Source: Caldanaerobius polysaccharolyticus DSM 13641
GTDB lineage: Bacteria > Bacillota > Thermoanaerobacteria > Thermoanaerobacterales > Caldanaerobiaceae
Assembly: GCF_000427425.1 (NCBI RefSeq)
Contig: NZ_KE386495.1
Coordinates: forward strand, 919,072-983,071
Direction of reading: 5' to 3'
Length of the DNA stretch: 64,000 bases
Position numbers and translations under genes: made by a program
The notes under the pieces: generated by a model
Told to the model about the DNA's origin: nothing
What the model saw: the letters and a program-made list of their open reading frames with translations, nothing else
Databases searched by the model: none
Part shown: in pieces, positions 51,460 through 59,818 of the stretch
How the letters are laid out: each line of letters opens with the position of its first letter
Numbering within the stretch: the first letter of the stretch is position 1

Positions 51460-52190
51460 AGATTATTGATGCGTCAGGTATGTACTATAGAGAATTAAAT
51501 GAAAGGATAAAAGAAGAGATAAAAAAGGGAGAAAAAGAAATTTATCTTAAAAATGTAAACGGTCAAAGGTATATAGGCGATGGCATAAGCTCGGATGCCA
51601 AGATTATCATTGAAGGCACTCCTGGCAACGACATGGCGGCTTTTATGGATGGGCTCACTATAGAAGTAAAAGGCAATGGGCAGGATGCCATAGGTAATAC
51701 CATGAATGAAGGCAAAGTCATAGTACATGGTCATGCTGGCGACGTGATTGGATATGCTATGAGAGGCGGTGTTATATACGTAAGAGACGATGTGGGCTAT
51801 CGAGTGGGAATCCACATGAAAGAGTATATGGATAAAGTGCCTGCTATTGTCGTGGGAGGTTGTGCAGGAGATTTCTTTGGAGAATATATGGCAGGAGGTA
51901 TCCTCATACTCCTGGGCCTCAATAGGGGAGAAAAGGATATAGTAGGAGATTTTTGCGGCACGGGTATGCACGGCGGCGTCATGTATATTAGGGGAGATGT
52001 AGAAGATTATAAGCTGGGAAAAGAAGTAAAAAAAGTCCCTCTGGACGATAGGGATATGAGCATAATATCTGCGTATGTAGAAGAATACGCGAAGCTGTTT
52101 AACGTGGATTTTAATGAAATAATGAAAGAAGATTTTATAAAGCTTTATCCTTACAACAAGAGGCCTTATGGCAAGTTGTATACCCACTGA
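51456..52190 (+). CDS. Split glutamate synthase: GXGXG beta-helix subunit
   Basis: A 244-residue protein matching the C-terminal GltB domain (GXGXG/FwdC-like right-handed beta-helix). Repeated turns: IIEGTPGNDMAAFMDG, IEVKGNGQDAIGNTMNEG, VIVHGHAGDVIGYAMRGG, IYVRDDVGYRVGIHM, VVGGCAGDFFGEYMAGG, VGDFCGTGMHGGVMYIRG. In full-length GltB it links the ammonia tunnel to the FMN domain, so it completes the enzyme. ATG 51456 overlaps the flavoprotein stop by 4 bases. It closes the five-gene operon; glnA follows after 148 bases with its own promoter. Confidence 0.9.
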   Translation: MKIIDASGMYYRELNERIKEEIKKGEKEIYLKNVNGQRYIGDGISSDAKIIIEGTPGNDMAAFMDGLTIEVKGNGQDAIGNTMNEGKVIVHGHAGDVIGYAMRGGVIYVRDDVGYRVGIHMKEYMDKVPAIVVGGCAGDFFGEYMAGGILILLGLNRGEKDIVGDFCGTGMHGGVMYIRGDVEDYKLGKEVKKVPLDDRDMSIISAYVEEYAKLFNVDFNEIMKEDFIKLYPYNKRPYGKLYTH

Positions 52191-52206
52191 CCATTTGAAA
52201 TGGCGG

Positions 52207-52235
52207 TTGCGCTGTGCGTTTTGATATGATATAAT
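52207..52235 (+). promoter_or_regulatory. Promoter of glnA
   Basis: TTGCGC (52207-52212), 17-bp spacer, extended -10 TGATATAAT with TATAAT at 52230-52235. Transcription starts near 52242, giving a leader of about 97 bases. Confidence 0.7.
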
Positions 52236-52264
52236 AGACATAAAAGAAAATAGTGATAAAAAAA

Positions 52265-52307
52265 GGGCAAGGGCGTCCTCAGAGGCATGAAATATGCTTT
52301 TTCTGAG
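52265..52307 (+). promoter_or_regulatory. Structured glnA leader, possible ANTAR target
   Basis: Hairpin one: GGGC (52265-52268), six-base loop AAGGGC, GTCC (52275-52278); the loop has A at 1 and G at 4, the known ANTAR-hairpin rule. Hairpin two: CTCAGA (52278-52283) with TCTGAG (52302-52307), inner GCAT/ATGC; its loop does not fit that rule. TACGCTTTTTG follows. With an ANTAR gene directly after glnA, antitermination control is a reasonable guess. Confidence 0.45.
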
Positions 52308-52338
52308 TACGCTTTTTGTGTATGGAGGAGGATTTTAG

Positions 52339-53670
52339 ATGGCCAGTTATTTGTCTAAGGAAGACGTATTGAGAATTGCCCATGAAAGAGGAGTTGAGCT
52401 GATACATTTACAGTTTTCTGATATATTTGGGATAATGAAGAATGTTACAATACCCATTGAAGAACTGGAAAGGGCGTTAAATAATGAACTGATGTTTGAC
52501 GGATCTTCTATAGACGGATTTGTGAGGATAGAAGAATCGGATATGTATTTAAGGCCTGATCCTTCTACATTTGTGATTTTTCCGTGGAAATACGATGGTG
52601 TTGAAGCGAGATTGATTTGCGATATATATAACCCTGATGGCACGCCTTTTGAAGGCTGTCCCAGAAACGCTCTGAAAAAAGTGATAAAAGAAGCCGCTGA
52701 TATGGGGTTTAAAATGAATGTGGGACCTGAATGCGAGTTTTATCTTTTCCTCACTGACGAAAAGGGGAATGCGACGACTATTACTCACGATGAAGCCAGT
52801 TACTTTGACATGGCTCCTGTAGATTTAGGTGAGAATGCCAGAAGGGATATGGTGAGAACGTTAAAAGAAATGGGATTTGAAATCGAAGCTTCTCATCACG
52901 AGGTAGGGCCAGGTCAACATGAAATAGATTTTAAGTATGATGACGCCTTGTCTACAGCTGATAAAATATTGACGTTTAAAATGGTGGTTAGAATAATAGC
53001 TCAAAAACATGGATTGCATGCTACTTTTATGCCAAAACCCGTATTTGGTATAGCAGGTTCAGGGATGCACATGAACCAATCATTAGTAAAAGATGGCAAA
53101 AACGCATTTTACGATCCTGAAGGGGAATTGAAATTAAGTGAAATAGCTTATAATTACATTGGAGGTATAATGAAACACGCCAAGGCTATCACTGCAATAA
53201 CCAATCCCACAGTGAACTCATATAAGAGATTGGTCTCAGGTTATGAGGCGCCTGTGCATATTGCGTGGTCTGCCAGAAATAGAAGTCCGTTGATCAGAGT
53301 TCCCGCTAAGAGAGGGATGGCCACAAGGATCGAATTGCGAAGTCCGGATCCTACTGCAAATCCCTACCTCGCTATTGCGGTGATGTTAAAAGCGGGTATC
53401 GATGGGATTAAGAACAAAATAAAGCCGCCGGCTCCTGTAAACAGAAACATATTCGATTTAACAGACAGCGAATTAAAAGAGCTGAATATAAGCAGTTTAC
53501 CTGGTACGCTGGAAGAAGCTTTAAACTGCCTTGAAGAGGATCCTTTGATAATGTCAGCATTGGGTCCCCATATCTCGAAAAGGTACATTGAGGCTAAACG
53601 CATAGAATGGGATGAGTTCAGGGTATACGTGACCCAATGGGAATTGGATAAATACCTTCAAAAGTATTGA
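52339..53670 (+). CDS. glnA: Glutamine synthetase type I
   Basis: Makes glutamine from glutamate, ammonia and ATP. 443 residues, the GSI-alpha length, without the adenylylation-loop insertion of GSI-beta. Beta-grasp start [22 protein letters not shown]; latch [19 protein letters not shown]; metal/substrate motif [31 protein letters not shown]-site [26 protein letters not shown] and [30 protein letters not shown] are signatures. ATG 52339 has GGAGGAGGA upstream. Own promoter and leader; next gene is the ANTAR regulator, 24 bases on. Supplies glutamine to the split GOGAT upstream. Confidence 0.96.
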   Translation: MASYLSKEDVLRIAHERGVELIHLQFSDIFGIMKNVTIPIEELERALNNELMFDGSSIDGFVRIEESDMYLRPDPSTFVIFPWKYDGVEARLICDIYNPDGTPFEGCPRNALKKVIKEAADMGFKMNVGPECEFYLFLTDEKGNATTITHDEASYFDMAPVDLGENARRDMVRTLKEMGFEIEASHHEVGPGQHEIDFKYDDALSTADKILTFKMVVRIIAQKHGLHATFMPKPVFGIAGSGMHMNQSLVKDGKNAFYDPEGELKLSEIAYNYIGGIMKHAKAITAITNPTVNSYKRLVSGYEAPVHIAWSARNRSPLIRVPAKRGMATRIELRSPDPTANPYLAIAVMLKAGIDGIKNKIKPPAPVNRNIFDLTDSELKELNISSLPGTLEEALNCLEEDPLIMSALGPHISKRYIEAKRIEWDEFRVYVTQWELDKYLQKY

Positions 53671-53694
53671 GAGGACGTAGGGGGGGTATGGGTC

Positions 53695-54264
53695 GTGGCA
53701 CAGTACAAGATTATAATAGCCGATAGCAATGATAGCACGCGTGCAACCCTTAAGTCCATTTTGATGCAAAACGGTTATTTCGTATACGAGACCCAAGACG
53801 GTTCTTCTACGGTTCGCCTTGCCAGGAGCTTAAAGCCTGATTTGGTAATAGTGGATAACAATATAATCGGTATTAACGGCTTTGAGATAATAAAGATTTT
53901 TGAAGAAGGCAGGATTTCTCCCATATTATTTATCTCTAACACTATTGGAAAGGAATTCATGGAAGAATTAAGGGAAAAATGCAATTTCACTTATATAACC
54001 AGGAGTTTGGACAGAAATAGCCTTATACAGATTATAGATTATATAATATACACTTCGAAGAAAATCGCAAAAATGCTTGATGAAATTGAGCAATTAAAGC
54101 GCACGCTGGAATCTCGCAAAAAGATAGAAAAAGCTAAGGGTTTGTTGATGAAAGTAAAAAATATGTCTGAAGACGACGCATATAAGTATATGAGAAAGAG
54201 GAGCATGGATAAAGGCATTCCCATGGAGCAGATAGCCGATGCCATAATAATCATGTATTCGTAA
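53695..54264 (+). CDS. ANTAR RNA-binding antiterminator with degenerate receiver
   Basis: A 189-residue regulator. N-terminal receiver-like domain (1-120): [19 protein letters not shown], with candidate phospho-Asp in [15 protein letters not shown] (D54); but the usual acidic pair is reduced to AD-S, and the conserved Lys-Pro near residue 105 is replaced ([11 protein letters not shown]), so normal phosphorylation is doubtful. A coiled coil [20 protein letters not shown] leads to the ANTAR three-helix domain, [27 protein letters not shown] and [12 protein letters not shown] 53695 follows GGGGGGT 7 bases away. Placed after glnA as in many Clostridia, it likely controls glnA or nitrogen genes by antitermination at the leader described. 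Confidence 0.88.
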   Translation: MAQYKIIIADSNDSTRATLKSILMQNGYFVYETQDGSSTVRLARSLKPDLVIVDNNIIGINGFEIIKIFEEGRISPILFISNTIGKEFMEELREKCNFTYITRSLDRNSLIQIIDYIIYTSKKIAKMLDEIEQLKRTLESRKKIEKAKGLLMKVKNMSEDDAYKYMRKRSMDKGIPMEQIADAIIIMYS

Positions 54265-54356
54265 TTTGCTTTCCAGCCGCTCTTTTTATTTCTTATATAT
54301 TTATATATTTAACTTGTATTTGTCTGATCTCGTCTTTTTCCATAATCTGCGGTTAT

Positions 54357-54371
54357 GAAAAGTGGTATAAT
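54357..54371 (+). promoter_or_regulatory. Extended -10 promoter of the Memo/AMMECR1 operon
   Basis: TGGTATAAT, TATAAT at 54366-54371 with TGn upstream; no good -35. Start expected near 54378. Confidence 0.5.
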
Positions 54372-54413
54372 AGAATAGAGACGATGAAATTTACCTTTTT
54401 TGAGGTGGTAATT

Positions 54414-55820
54414 ATGGGTAGAATTCTATCTGCGTATTTGATGCCTCATCCTCCTATAATAGTTCCGGATGTAGGGCGAGGGGAAGAAGAGAAACTGCAA
54501 ACTACTATTTCTAGCTTAAATAAAGTGGCAGATCAGGTGAAAGATTTAAGGCCGGATACCATTATAGTCATATCTCCCCATGGGTATGTATTCAGAGATG
54601 CCGTGTCTATAAATGCGCAATCACATTTGAGGGGAACCCTGACCAGGTTTGGAGCTCCTGGGGTAGATATAGCTTGTGAAAGCGATATAGATTTAGTAGA
54701 TATGGTGATTGATGAGGCTGAGAAAAAAGGTATTCCCGTTGTTAAAATAGACCGCGATGCTTTAAAAAAATATTCTCTGCCAGAAGAGCTGGATCATGGT
54801 GCAATTGTTCCCCTTTACTTTGTCACTAAACGGTATACCCTTTTTAAGTTAATACACATGGCTTTTGGATTTTTACCCTATGAACAGCTCTATGAATTTG
54901 GAGTTGCTATTCAAAAGGCTGTGGAGAAATCCGATAAAAATGTGACATTCATTGCCAGCGGGGATCTCTCCCACGTTTTGACCCCTGACAGCCCCAATGG
55001 TTATTCACCTAAGGGTAAGGTTTTTGACGAGAAATTGATGAATCTACTAGGAAAAATGGACGTCGTGGGCGTGATTAATATGGACAGAAACCTGATCCAG
55101 GAAGCGGCTGAATGTGGTTTTAGATCCGTATGTGTCATGTTGGGTGTCTTGGATGGTTATGAGGTTGATGCCAGAGTTTTATCCCACGAAGGGCCTTTTG
55201 GAGTTGGGTACGGCGTAGCTGAATTTTTGGTAAAAAAACCTGGAAAACAAAGCCTTGTAGACACACTGTATGATATCAAAAAAAATCGGATAGCTCGCAT
55301 TAGGGAAAACGAAGATCCTTATGTAAAGCTGGCAAGGCAGAGCCTTGAATACTATGTAGAACACAAAAAGCCGTTGCCGCTGCCTGACGGTTTACCTGAG
55401 GAGATGCTAAAACAAAAAGCTGGGGTATTTGTATCGATTCATAAAAATGGCGATTTGAGAGGATGCATAGGCACGATTTATCCACAGAGAGAAAACGTAG
55501 CTCTGGAGATAATAATGAACGCCATCAGTGCCGGATTTGAAGACCCTAGGTTTTATCCTGTAGAAAAAAACGAGTTATACGAGCTTGAGTATTCTGTGGA
55601 CGTTTTAATGCCACCAGAGGCCGTAAGGTCAAAAAGCGAACTGGATCCTAAAAGATACGGTGTTATCGTGAGGAGCGGTTATAAATCGGGTCTTTTGTTG
55701 CCGGATTTAGAGGGCGTGGATACAGTGGATAAACAGATTTCCATAGCCCTTAGAAAAGCAGGTATAAGGAGTGGAGAAAGCTATACTATTGAGAGGTTTG
55801 AGGTAGTGAGACATAAATGA
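54414..55820 (+). CDS. Memo-AMMECR1 fusion (AmmeMemoRadiSam proteins B and A)
   Basis: A 468-residue fusion. Residues 1-265 are a Memo / class III extradiol dioxygenase-like domain: [21 protein letters not shown] (metal His), [29 protein letters not shown] and [20 protein letters not shown] carry the conserved His/Asp/Glu set. Residues 300-468 are AMMECR1: [23 protein letters not shown] with the LRGCIG signature, [12 protein letters not shown] and [14 protein letters not shown] 54414 follows GAGGTGGT; an ATG at 54384 lies upstream of that. The radical SAM partner overlaps its end by 4 bases. The three components usually co-occur, and their reaction is still poorly known. Confidence 0.92.
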   Translation: MGRILSAYLMPHPPIIVPDVGRGEEEKLQTTISSLNKVADQVKDLRPDTIIVISPHGYVFRDAVSINAQSHLRGTLTRFGAPGVDIACESDIDLVDMVIDEAEKKGIPVVKIDRDALKKYSLPEELDHGAIVPLYFVTKRYTLFKLIHMAFGFLPYEQLYEFGVAIQKAVEKSDKNVTFIASGDLSHVLTPDSPNGYSPKGKVFDEKLMNLLGKMDVVGVINMDRNLIQEAAECGFRSVCVMLGVLDGYEVDARVLSHEGPFGVGYGVAEFLVKKPGKQSLVDTLYDIKKNRIARIRENEDPYVKLARQSLEYYVEHKKPLPLPDGLPEEMLKQKAGVFVSIHKNGDLRGCIGTIYPQRENVALEIIMNAISAGFEDPRFYPVEKNELYELEYSVDVLMPPEAVRSKSELDPKRYGVIVRSGYKSGLLLPDLEGVDTVDKQISIALRKAGIRSGESYTIERFEVVRHK

Positions 55821-56800
55821 AAAAAGCTATGTACTATGAAAGATGTGAGGACAAAGTTGTACAATGTGAACTCTGCCCCCACCGCTGTAGGATACGCGAA
55901 AGCGCATATGGGATATGCGGGGTTAGAAGAAATCTTGATGGAGATCTTATAGCAGAAAGTTACGGTAAAATCACTGGTATAGCTATGGATCCTGTAGAAA
56001 AAAAGCCTCTTTACCATTTTTACCCTGGGAAGTATATACTTTCTATAGGGTCTTTTGGCTGTAATCTTAAATGCTCTTTTTGCCAGAACTGGCACATTTC
56101 ACAGAAACGCGCAGACTTCAGATTGATAAGTCCAGAAGAATTAGTAAGCATAGCGGAAATGCAAGAGGGAAATGTAGGAATTGCGTATACCTATAATGAG
56201 CCATCAGTGGGGTATGAATACGTCTATGAATGCGCGCAGCTAGCGAAGCAGCGGGGTTTAAAAAATGTAATGGTGACCAACGGCTACATAAGTATCCAAC
56301 CTTTAAACGATATACTTCAATACGTCGACGCGATGAACATAGATGTGAAGTCTTTTTCTGACGAATACTACAAAAAGCTTTGTGGAGGGAAATTGAACGA
56401 TGTAATAAAGTCGGTGGAAACTGCTTATGCCAGATGCCATGTGGAGTTGACTACGCTAATCGTCACAGGAGAAAATGATGACTTAAAAGAGATAAAAGAG
56501 CTGGCGAAATGGGTTGCTAGTATAGATAGAGACATTCCTTTGCATTTTACGCGATATTATCCTGCCTACAAAATGAAAAATCCGGCTACCCCTGTAGAAA
56601 CGCTTTTAAAAGCTTATCAGATAGGCAAAGAGTACCTCAACTACGTGTATATAGGCAATGTAGTGGGTATTGATCGCAACACCTATTGTCCGGAGTGTGG
56701 TAACCTACTTATAAAGAGGATGGACTGGGTCGAGGTTGAGGGCATAACAGATGAGAAGAAATGTTCCAGATGTGGTAAAAATATAAAAATTCAAATTTGA
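55817..56800 (+). CDS. AmmeMemoRadiSam-system radical SAM enzyme
   Basis: A 327-residue radical SAM protein of the PflA-like subgroup. A leading Cys motif [19 protein letters not shown] (second cluster or Zn site) precedes the radical SAM motif [14 protein letters not shown], a C-x3-C-x2-C. The barrel has [26 protein letters not shown] and [16 protein letters not shown]; near the C terminus [11 protein letters not shown] and [10 protein letters not shown] form a Zn-ribbon. ATG 55817 overlaps the Memo-AMMECR1 stop by 4 bases (ATGA). The pair is conserved in archaea and anaerobes; a peptide- or tRNA-modifying function has been proposed, without proof. Confidence 0.92.
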   Translation: MKKAMYYERCEDKVVQCELCPHRCRIRESAYGICGVRRNLDGDLIAESYGKITGIAMDPVEKKPLYHFYPGKYILSIGSFGCNLKCSFCQNWHISQKRADFRLISPEELVSIAEMQEGNVGIAYTYNEPSVGYEYVYECAQLAKQRGLKNVMVTNGYISIQPLNDILQYVDAMNIDVKSFSDEYYKKLCGGKLNDVIKSVETAYARCHVELTTLIVTGENDDLKEIKELAKWVASIDRDIPLHFTRYYPAYKMKNPATPVETLLKAYQIGKEYLNYVYIGNVVGIDRNTYCPECGNLLIKRMDWVEVEGITDEKKCSRCGKNIKIQI

Positions 56801-56825
56801 CTTATAGTCAGCTTCTTTATATAAT
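56797..56825 (+). promoter_or_regulatory. Promoter of the UspA-like gene
   Basis: TTGACT (56797-56802), 17-bp spacer, TATAAT (56820-56825). The -35 box overlaps the stop codon of the radical SAM gene. Confidence 0.75.
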
Positions 56826-56868
56826 ATGATTGGGAGTTGGTTGGTCTTTTTATGGGAAGGGGATAGCG

Positions 56869-57282
56869 ATGATTAAAAACTTTGATCCTGGAACTCAAAG
56901 CAGGATAATGGTGTGCATAACCCCTCAAAGAAGTTGTATTAGGCTTATCGAGAGAGGAGCGCAAAGGGCAAAGGAGACTGGTGGCGAGTTTTGCGTGGTT
57001 TATGTCAATAAATCGGATGATATTTCAAAGGATATAAAGGAACATAAGATACTCTTAGATTTGTTTGACATTGCAAAAAAAATGGGTGGTACAGTGACAA
57101 TTCTAACAGGTAAAAGGGTATATGAGACCTTAGCGCAGTTTGCAAAAGAAAACAGCATAACTGAAATAATAGTAGGGAAGTCGCTTCGTTCTGTCTTTGA
57201 AGTTATAAGGTATGGTGAAGTGATAAATCCGTTGAAAAAACAGATAGAGAAGAGCAATATATACCTTGAGGTTGTGGACTAA
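56869..57282 (+). CDS. UspA-like protein (KdpD-type Usp domain)
   Basis: A 137-residue stand-alone universal-stress-protein domain. RIMVCITPQRSCIRLIERGAQ and EFCVVYVNKSDD start the fold; LDLFDIAKKMGGTVTIL and LAQFAKENSITEIIVGKSLR end it, the same pattern as the Usp part of KdpD (RILVCINLRYNS.., IVLGPSARRR) encoded at 29740, though more distant. The nucleotide-binding G-x2-G-x9-G motif is only partly kept (VGKSLRS). ATG 56869 has GGAAGGGGATAGCG; an in-frame ATG at 56830 lacks a site. Own promoter. Its terminator was split by an IS insertion (57283). Confidence 0.78.
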   Translation: MIKNFDPGTQSRIMVCITPQRSCIRLIERGAQRAKETGGEFCVVYVNKSDDISKDIKEHKILLDLFDIAKKMGGTVTILTGKRVYETLAQFAKENSITEIIVGKSLRSVFEVIRYGEVINPLKKQIEKSNIYLEVVD

Positions 57283-57298
57283 AGGACTTTTTAGTCCT
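57283..57298. repeat. Left target-site duplication of the IS element
   Basis: 16-bp AGGACTTTTTAGTCCT, itself a near-perfect hairpin, repeated exactly at 58871-58886. Confidence 0.85.
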
Positions 57299-58870
57299 CA
57301 GACTGTAGACAAAGTCCAAGGAATCCCTTATAATAAAAAGGATTCCTTGATTTTTATATTTTTGTAAAAAATAAAGAACGAACAAAAAAGAAGGAGAGGA
57401 AAAGATGCTAACAATAAAGAAAGATGACGCAAGAAACCAAGTAGAACTTATATCGATAGATCAATTAGTCCCCCAAGACCACTTAGTAAGAAAAATAGAA
57501 AAAGCAATTGATTTTGATTTCATATATGATCTAGTGAAAGACAAATATTGTGAAAACAATGGACGCCCAAGCATTGACCCTGTAGTATTAGTCAAAATAG
57601 TATTAATTCAGTACCTATTTGGTATTCCATCAATGAGAAAAACAATAGCGGAAATACAAACAAATGTAGCTTACCGATGGTTTTTAGGATATGGATTAAA
57701 CGAGGAAATACCCCATTTCTCTACCTTCGGCAAAAACTACGAAAGAAGATTTAAAGACACAGACATTTTCGAAAAGATATTTACAAAGATACTAGAAGAA
57801 GCCATAAAGCACAAATTCATAAATCCAGAAGAAGTATTCATAGATGCAACCCATGTAAAAGCGAGTGCTAATAAGAGAAAGTATTATAAAGAAATAATAG
57901 AAAAAGAGAGTAAAAACTATCAGGCAAAATTAGAAGAAGAAATAGCAAAAGATAGGGAATTACATGGTAAGAAGCCATTAAAGCGAACAGAAAAAGTTGA
58001 GACAAAAGAAGTAAAAGTTAGTAAAACAGATCCTGACAGTGGGATGTTAAACAAAAATGAGAAAGAGAAATGTTTTGCATATTCCTTTCACACGGCCTGC
58101 GACAAAAATGGATTTGTTTTAGCAGCAAAAGTAACAGGTGCAAGCGTACATGATAGCGTAATGTTCGAAGAAGTATTAGATGAGGTGATAAAAAACACAG
58201 GAAAACCCAAGGCAGTAGCGGTAGACGCAGGCTATAAAACACCGTACATAATGAAGACGATGCTTGACAGAGAGATAATACCAGTAGTACCTTACACAAG
58301 GCCAATGACAAAAGATGGTTTTATGAAAAAACACCAATACGTGTATGACGAATATTATGACTGTTACATATGTCCTCAAAATGAAATATTAACATACGTT
58401 ACGACTAACAGAGAAGGATATAGGGAATACAAATCAAATCCAGAGAAATGCAAGGACTGTCCATTAAGGGACAGATGTACAGCGAGCAGAGATTATACAA
58501 AAAGGATATATAGGCACGTATGGGAAGGATATGTAGAAGAAGCGGAGCATTTAAGGCATACACCATATAATAAAGAAGTATATGCGAGAAGGAAAGAGAC
58601 AATAGAGAGAGTATTTGCAGATATGAAAGAGAAGCATGGTTTGCGATGGACAACGTTAAGAGGTATAAAGAAATTGTCCATGCAGGCGATGCTTGTTTTC
58701 GCATGCATGAATTTAAAAAAATTAGCGACATGGCTATGGAAAAGGAGCAAGAATCCCACACCTTTGCGCGAACTTTATCCAATATTTGCTAAAATATATA
58801 CAATTATATCCAAACGCAAAGCAAACCCCACTTTTTACGTGTATAAAAAGTGGGGTTTGTCGTCAATCTG
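57299..58870 (+). mobile_element. IS1182-like insertion sequence
   Basis: 1572 bp. Ends are imperfect inverted repeats: left CAGACTGTAGACAAA, right (complement) CAGATTGACGACAAA, 12 of 15 identical. A 16-bp direct repeat flanks it. Rejoining the flanks gives AAAGGACT-TTTT-AGTCCTTT followed by a U-rich tract, so the element entered the terminator of the UspA-like gene. Inside, hairpins near both ends (GGAATCC/GGATTCC at 57320-57350; AACCCCACTTTTTA/TAAAAAGTGGGGTT at 58826-58860) may shield the transposase from outside transcription. Confidence 0.9.
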
Positions 58871-58871
58871 A
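57405..58871 (+). CDS. IS1182-family DDE transposase
   Basis: A 488-residue transposase, apparently intact. N-terminal DUF772 region: IDQLVPQDHLVRKIEKAIDF, GRPSIDPVVLVKIVLIQYLF, TNVAYRWFLGY. Catalytic DDE: Asp in VFIDATHVKASANK, Asp in AVDAGYKTPYIMK and Glu in RKETIERVFADMKEKHGLR; a Cys-rich insertion CYICPQNE...CKDCPLRDRC lies between. ATG 57405 is behind GAAGGAGAGG. The stop TGA takes its last base from the target duplication. Low-GC codon use (many ATA, AGA, AAA) looks unlike the neighbouring genes, fitting recent arrival. Confidence 0.93.
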   Translation: MLTIKKDDARNQVELISIDQLVPQDHLVRKIEKAIDFDFIYDLVKDKYCENNGRPSIDPVVLVKIVLIQYLFGIPSMRKTIAEIQTNVAYRWFLGYGLNEEIPHFSTFGKNYERRFKDTDIFEKIFTKILEEAIKHKFINPEEVFIDATHVKASANKRKYYKEIIEKESKNYQAKLEEEIAKDRELHGKKPLKRTEKVETKEVKVSKTDPDSGMLNKNEKEKCFAYSFHTACDKNGFVLAAKVTGASVHDSVMFEEVLDEVIKNTGKPKAVAVDAGYKTPYIMKTMLDREIIPVVPYTRPMTKDGFMKKHQYVYDEYYDCYICPQNEILTYVTTNREGYREYKSNPEKCKDCPLRDRCTASRDYTKRIYRHVWEGYVEEAEHLRHTPYNKEVYARRKETIERVFADMKEKHGLRWTTLRGIKKLSMQAMLVFACMNLKKLATWLWKRSKNPTPLRELYPIFAKIYTIISKRKANPTFYVYKKWGLSSI

Positions 58872-58886
58872 GGACTTTTTAGTCCT
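58871..58886. repeat. Right target-site duplication of the IS element
   Basis: Exact copy of the 16-bp AGGACTTTTTAGTCCT at 57283-57298, followed by TTTTATTATTTTTT, the original terminator U tract. Confidence 0.85.
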
Positions 58887-58987
58887 TTTATTATTTTTTT
58901 CTAAAAATTTAATACCAGGTATTTAATTTAAAAATAAACTTGTTTATAATATTTATGAAGGAGATGAAAAGCGGTAGGAGTGATGAA

Positions 58988-59818
58988 ATGAATGAGTTGA
59001 TTAACATTATAACGTCTATAAGGTTTAACGACGTCATTGATATAGCCATAATTGCTTATATAGTGTACAAGGTATTCCAGATAATAAGGCGGACGAGGGC
59101 GGAACAGCTATTAAAAGGTCTTTTTATTTTATTGGTAGCCACCAAACTCAGTGAGGTGTTGCAGCTCAGGACTATAAACTGGATGTTGAGAAACGCTATG
59201 ACAGTGGGAGTTATAGCCCTTTTGATCGTATTTCAACCTGAGCTCAGAAATGCGCTGGAGTCATTGGGTAGGAATAAAGTTTTTACAAAGTTTATATTTT
59301 CTGCTTCGGACAGGGAAAGCAGTGTGGAAATCGTAGATGAAATAGTAAAGGCCGTTAAATATTTATCAAAATCCAGTATAGGTGCACTTATCGTTATTGA
59401 ACGTGAGACAGGATTGAACGATATAATAAATACCGGTACTAGAATGGAATCCTTTATTTCGGGTGAGTTGCTCATAAATATTTTTATTCCCAATACGCCT
59501 TTACACGACGGTGCCGTCTTGATTAGAGGCAACAAAGTAATGGCAGCAGGGTGTTTTTTGCCTTTGTCTCAAAACAGCAATATAAGTAAAGAGCTAGGCA
59601 CGAGGCATAGAGCTGGCATTGGCATTACCGAAATATCAGATGCTATATGCGTTATAGTTTCGGAGGAAACAGGTGTTATATCGCTGGCGCAAAACGGCAG
59701 GCTTTCCAGGTATCTGGATACAAAGACGCTTAGGGAAGTGCTATTAAGTGAACTAAAAAAGAAGCAGATAGATTTTAAAGGAAATAACTGGTTTAAGTGG
59801 GTGAATAGGCATGAGTAA
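58988..59818 (+). CDS. cdaA: Diadenylate cyclase CdaA
   Basis: Makes the second messenger c-di-AMP from two ATP. 276 residues: three N-terminal hydrophobic segments (IDIAIIAYIVYKVFQII, GLFILLVATKLSEVL, AVTVGVIALLIVF-like) and the DAC domain with the DGA motif in LHDGAVLIRG and the RHR motif in LGTRHRAGIGITE; NTGTRMESFISGELL precedes. ATG 58988 is chosen for TAGGAGTGAT, 6 bases before; an in-frame ATG at 58940 overlaps the likely -10 TATAAT (58945-58950). The start of cdaR overlaps its end by 8 bases. c-di-AMP controls K+ uptake in Firmicutes, giving a link to the kdp genes at 25 kb. Confidence 0.95.
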   Translation: MNELINIITSIRFNDVIDIAIIAYIVYKVFQIIRRTRAEQLLKGLFILLVATKLSEVLQLRTINWMLRNAMTVGVIALLIVFQPELRNALESLGRNKVFTKFIFSASDRESSVEIVDEIVKAVKYLSKSSIGALIVIERETGLNDIINTGTRMESFISGELLINIFIPNTPLHDGAVLIRGNKVMAAGCFLPLSQNSNISKELGTRHRAGIGITEISDAICVIVSEETGVISLAQNGRLSRYLDTKTLREVLLSELKKKQIDFKGNNWFKWVNRHE

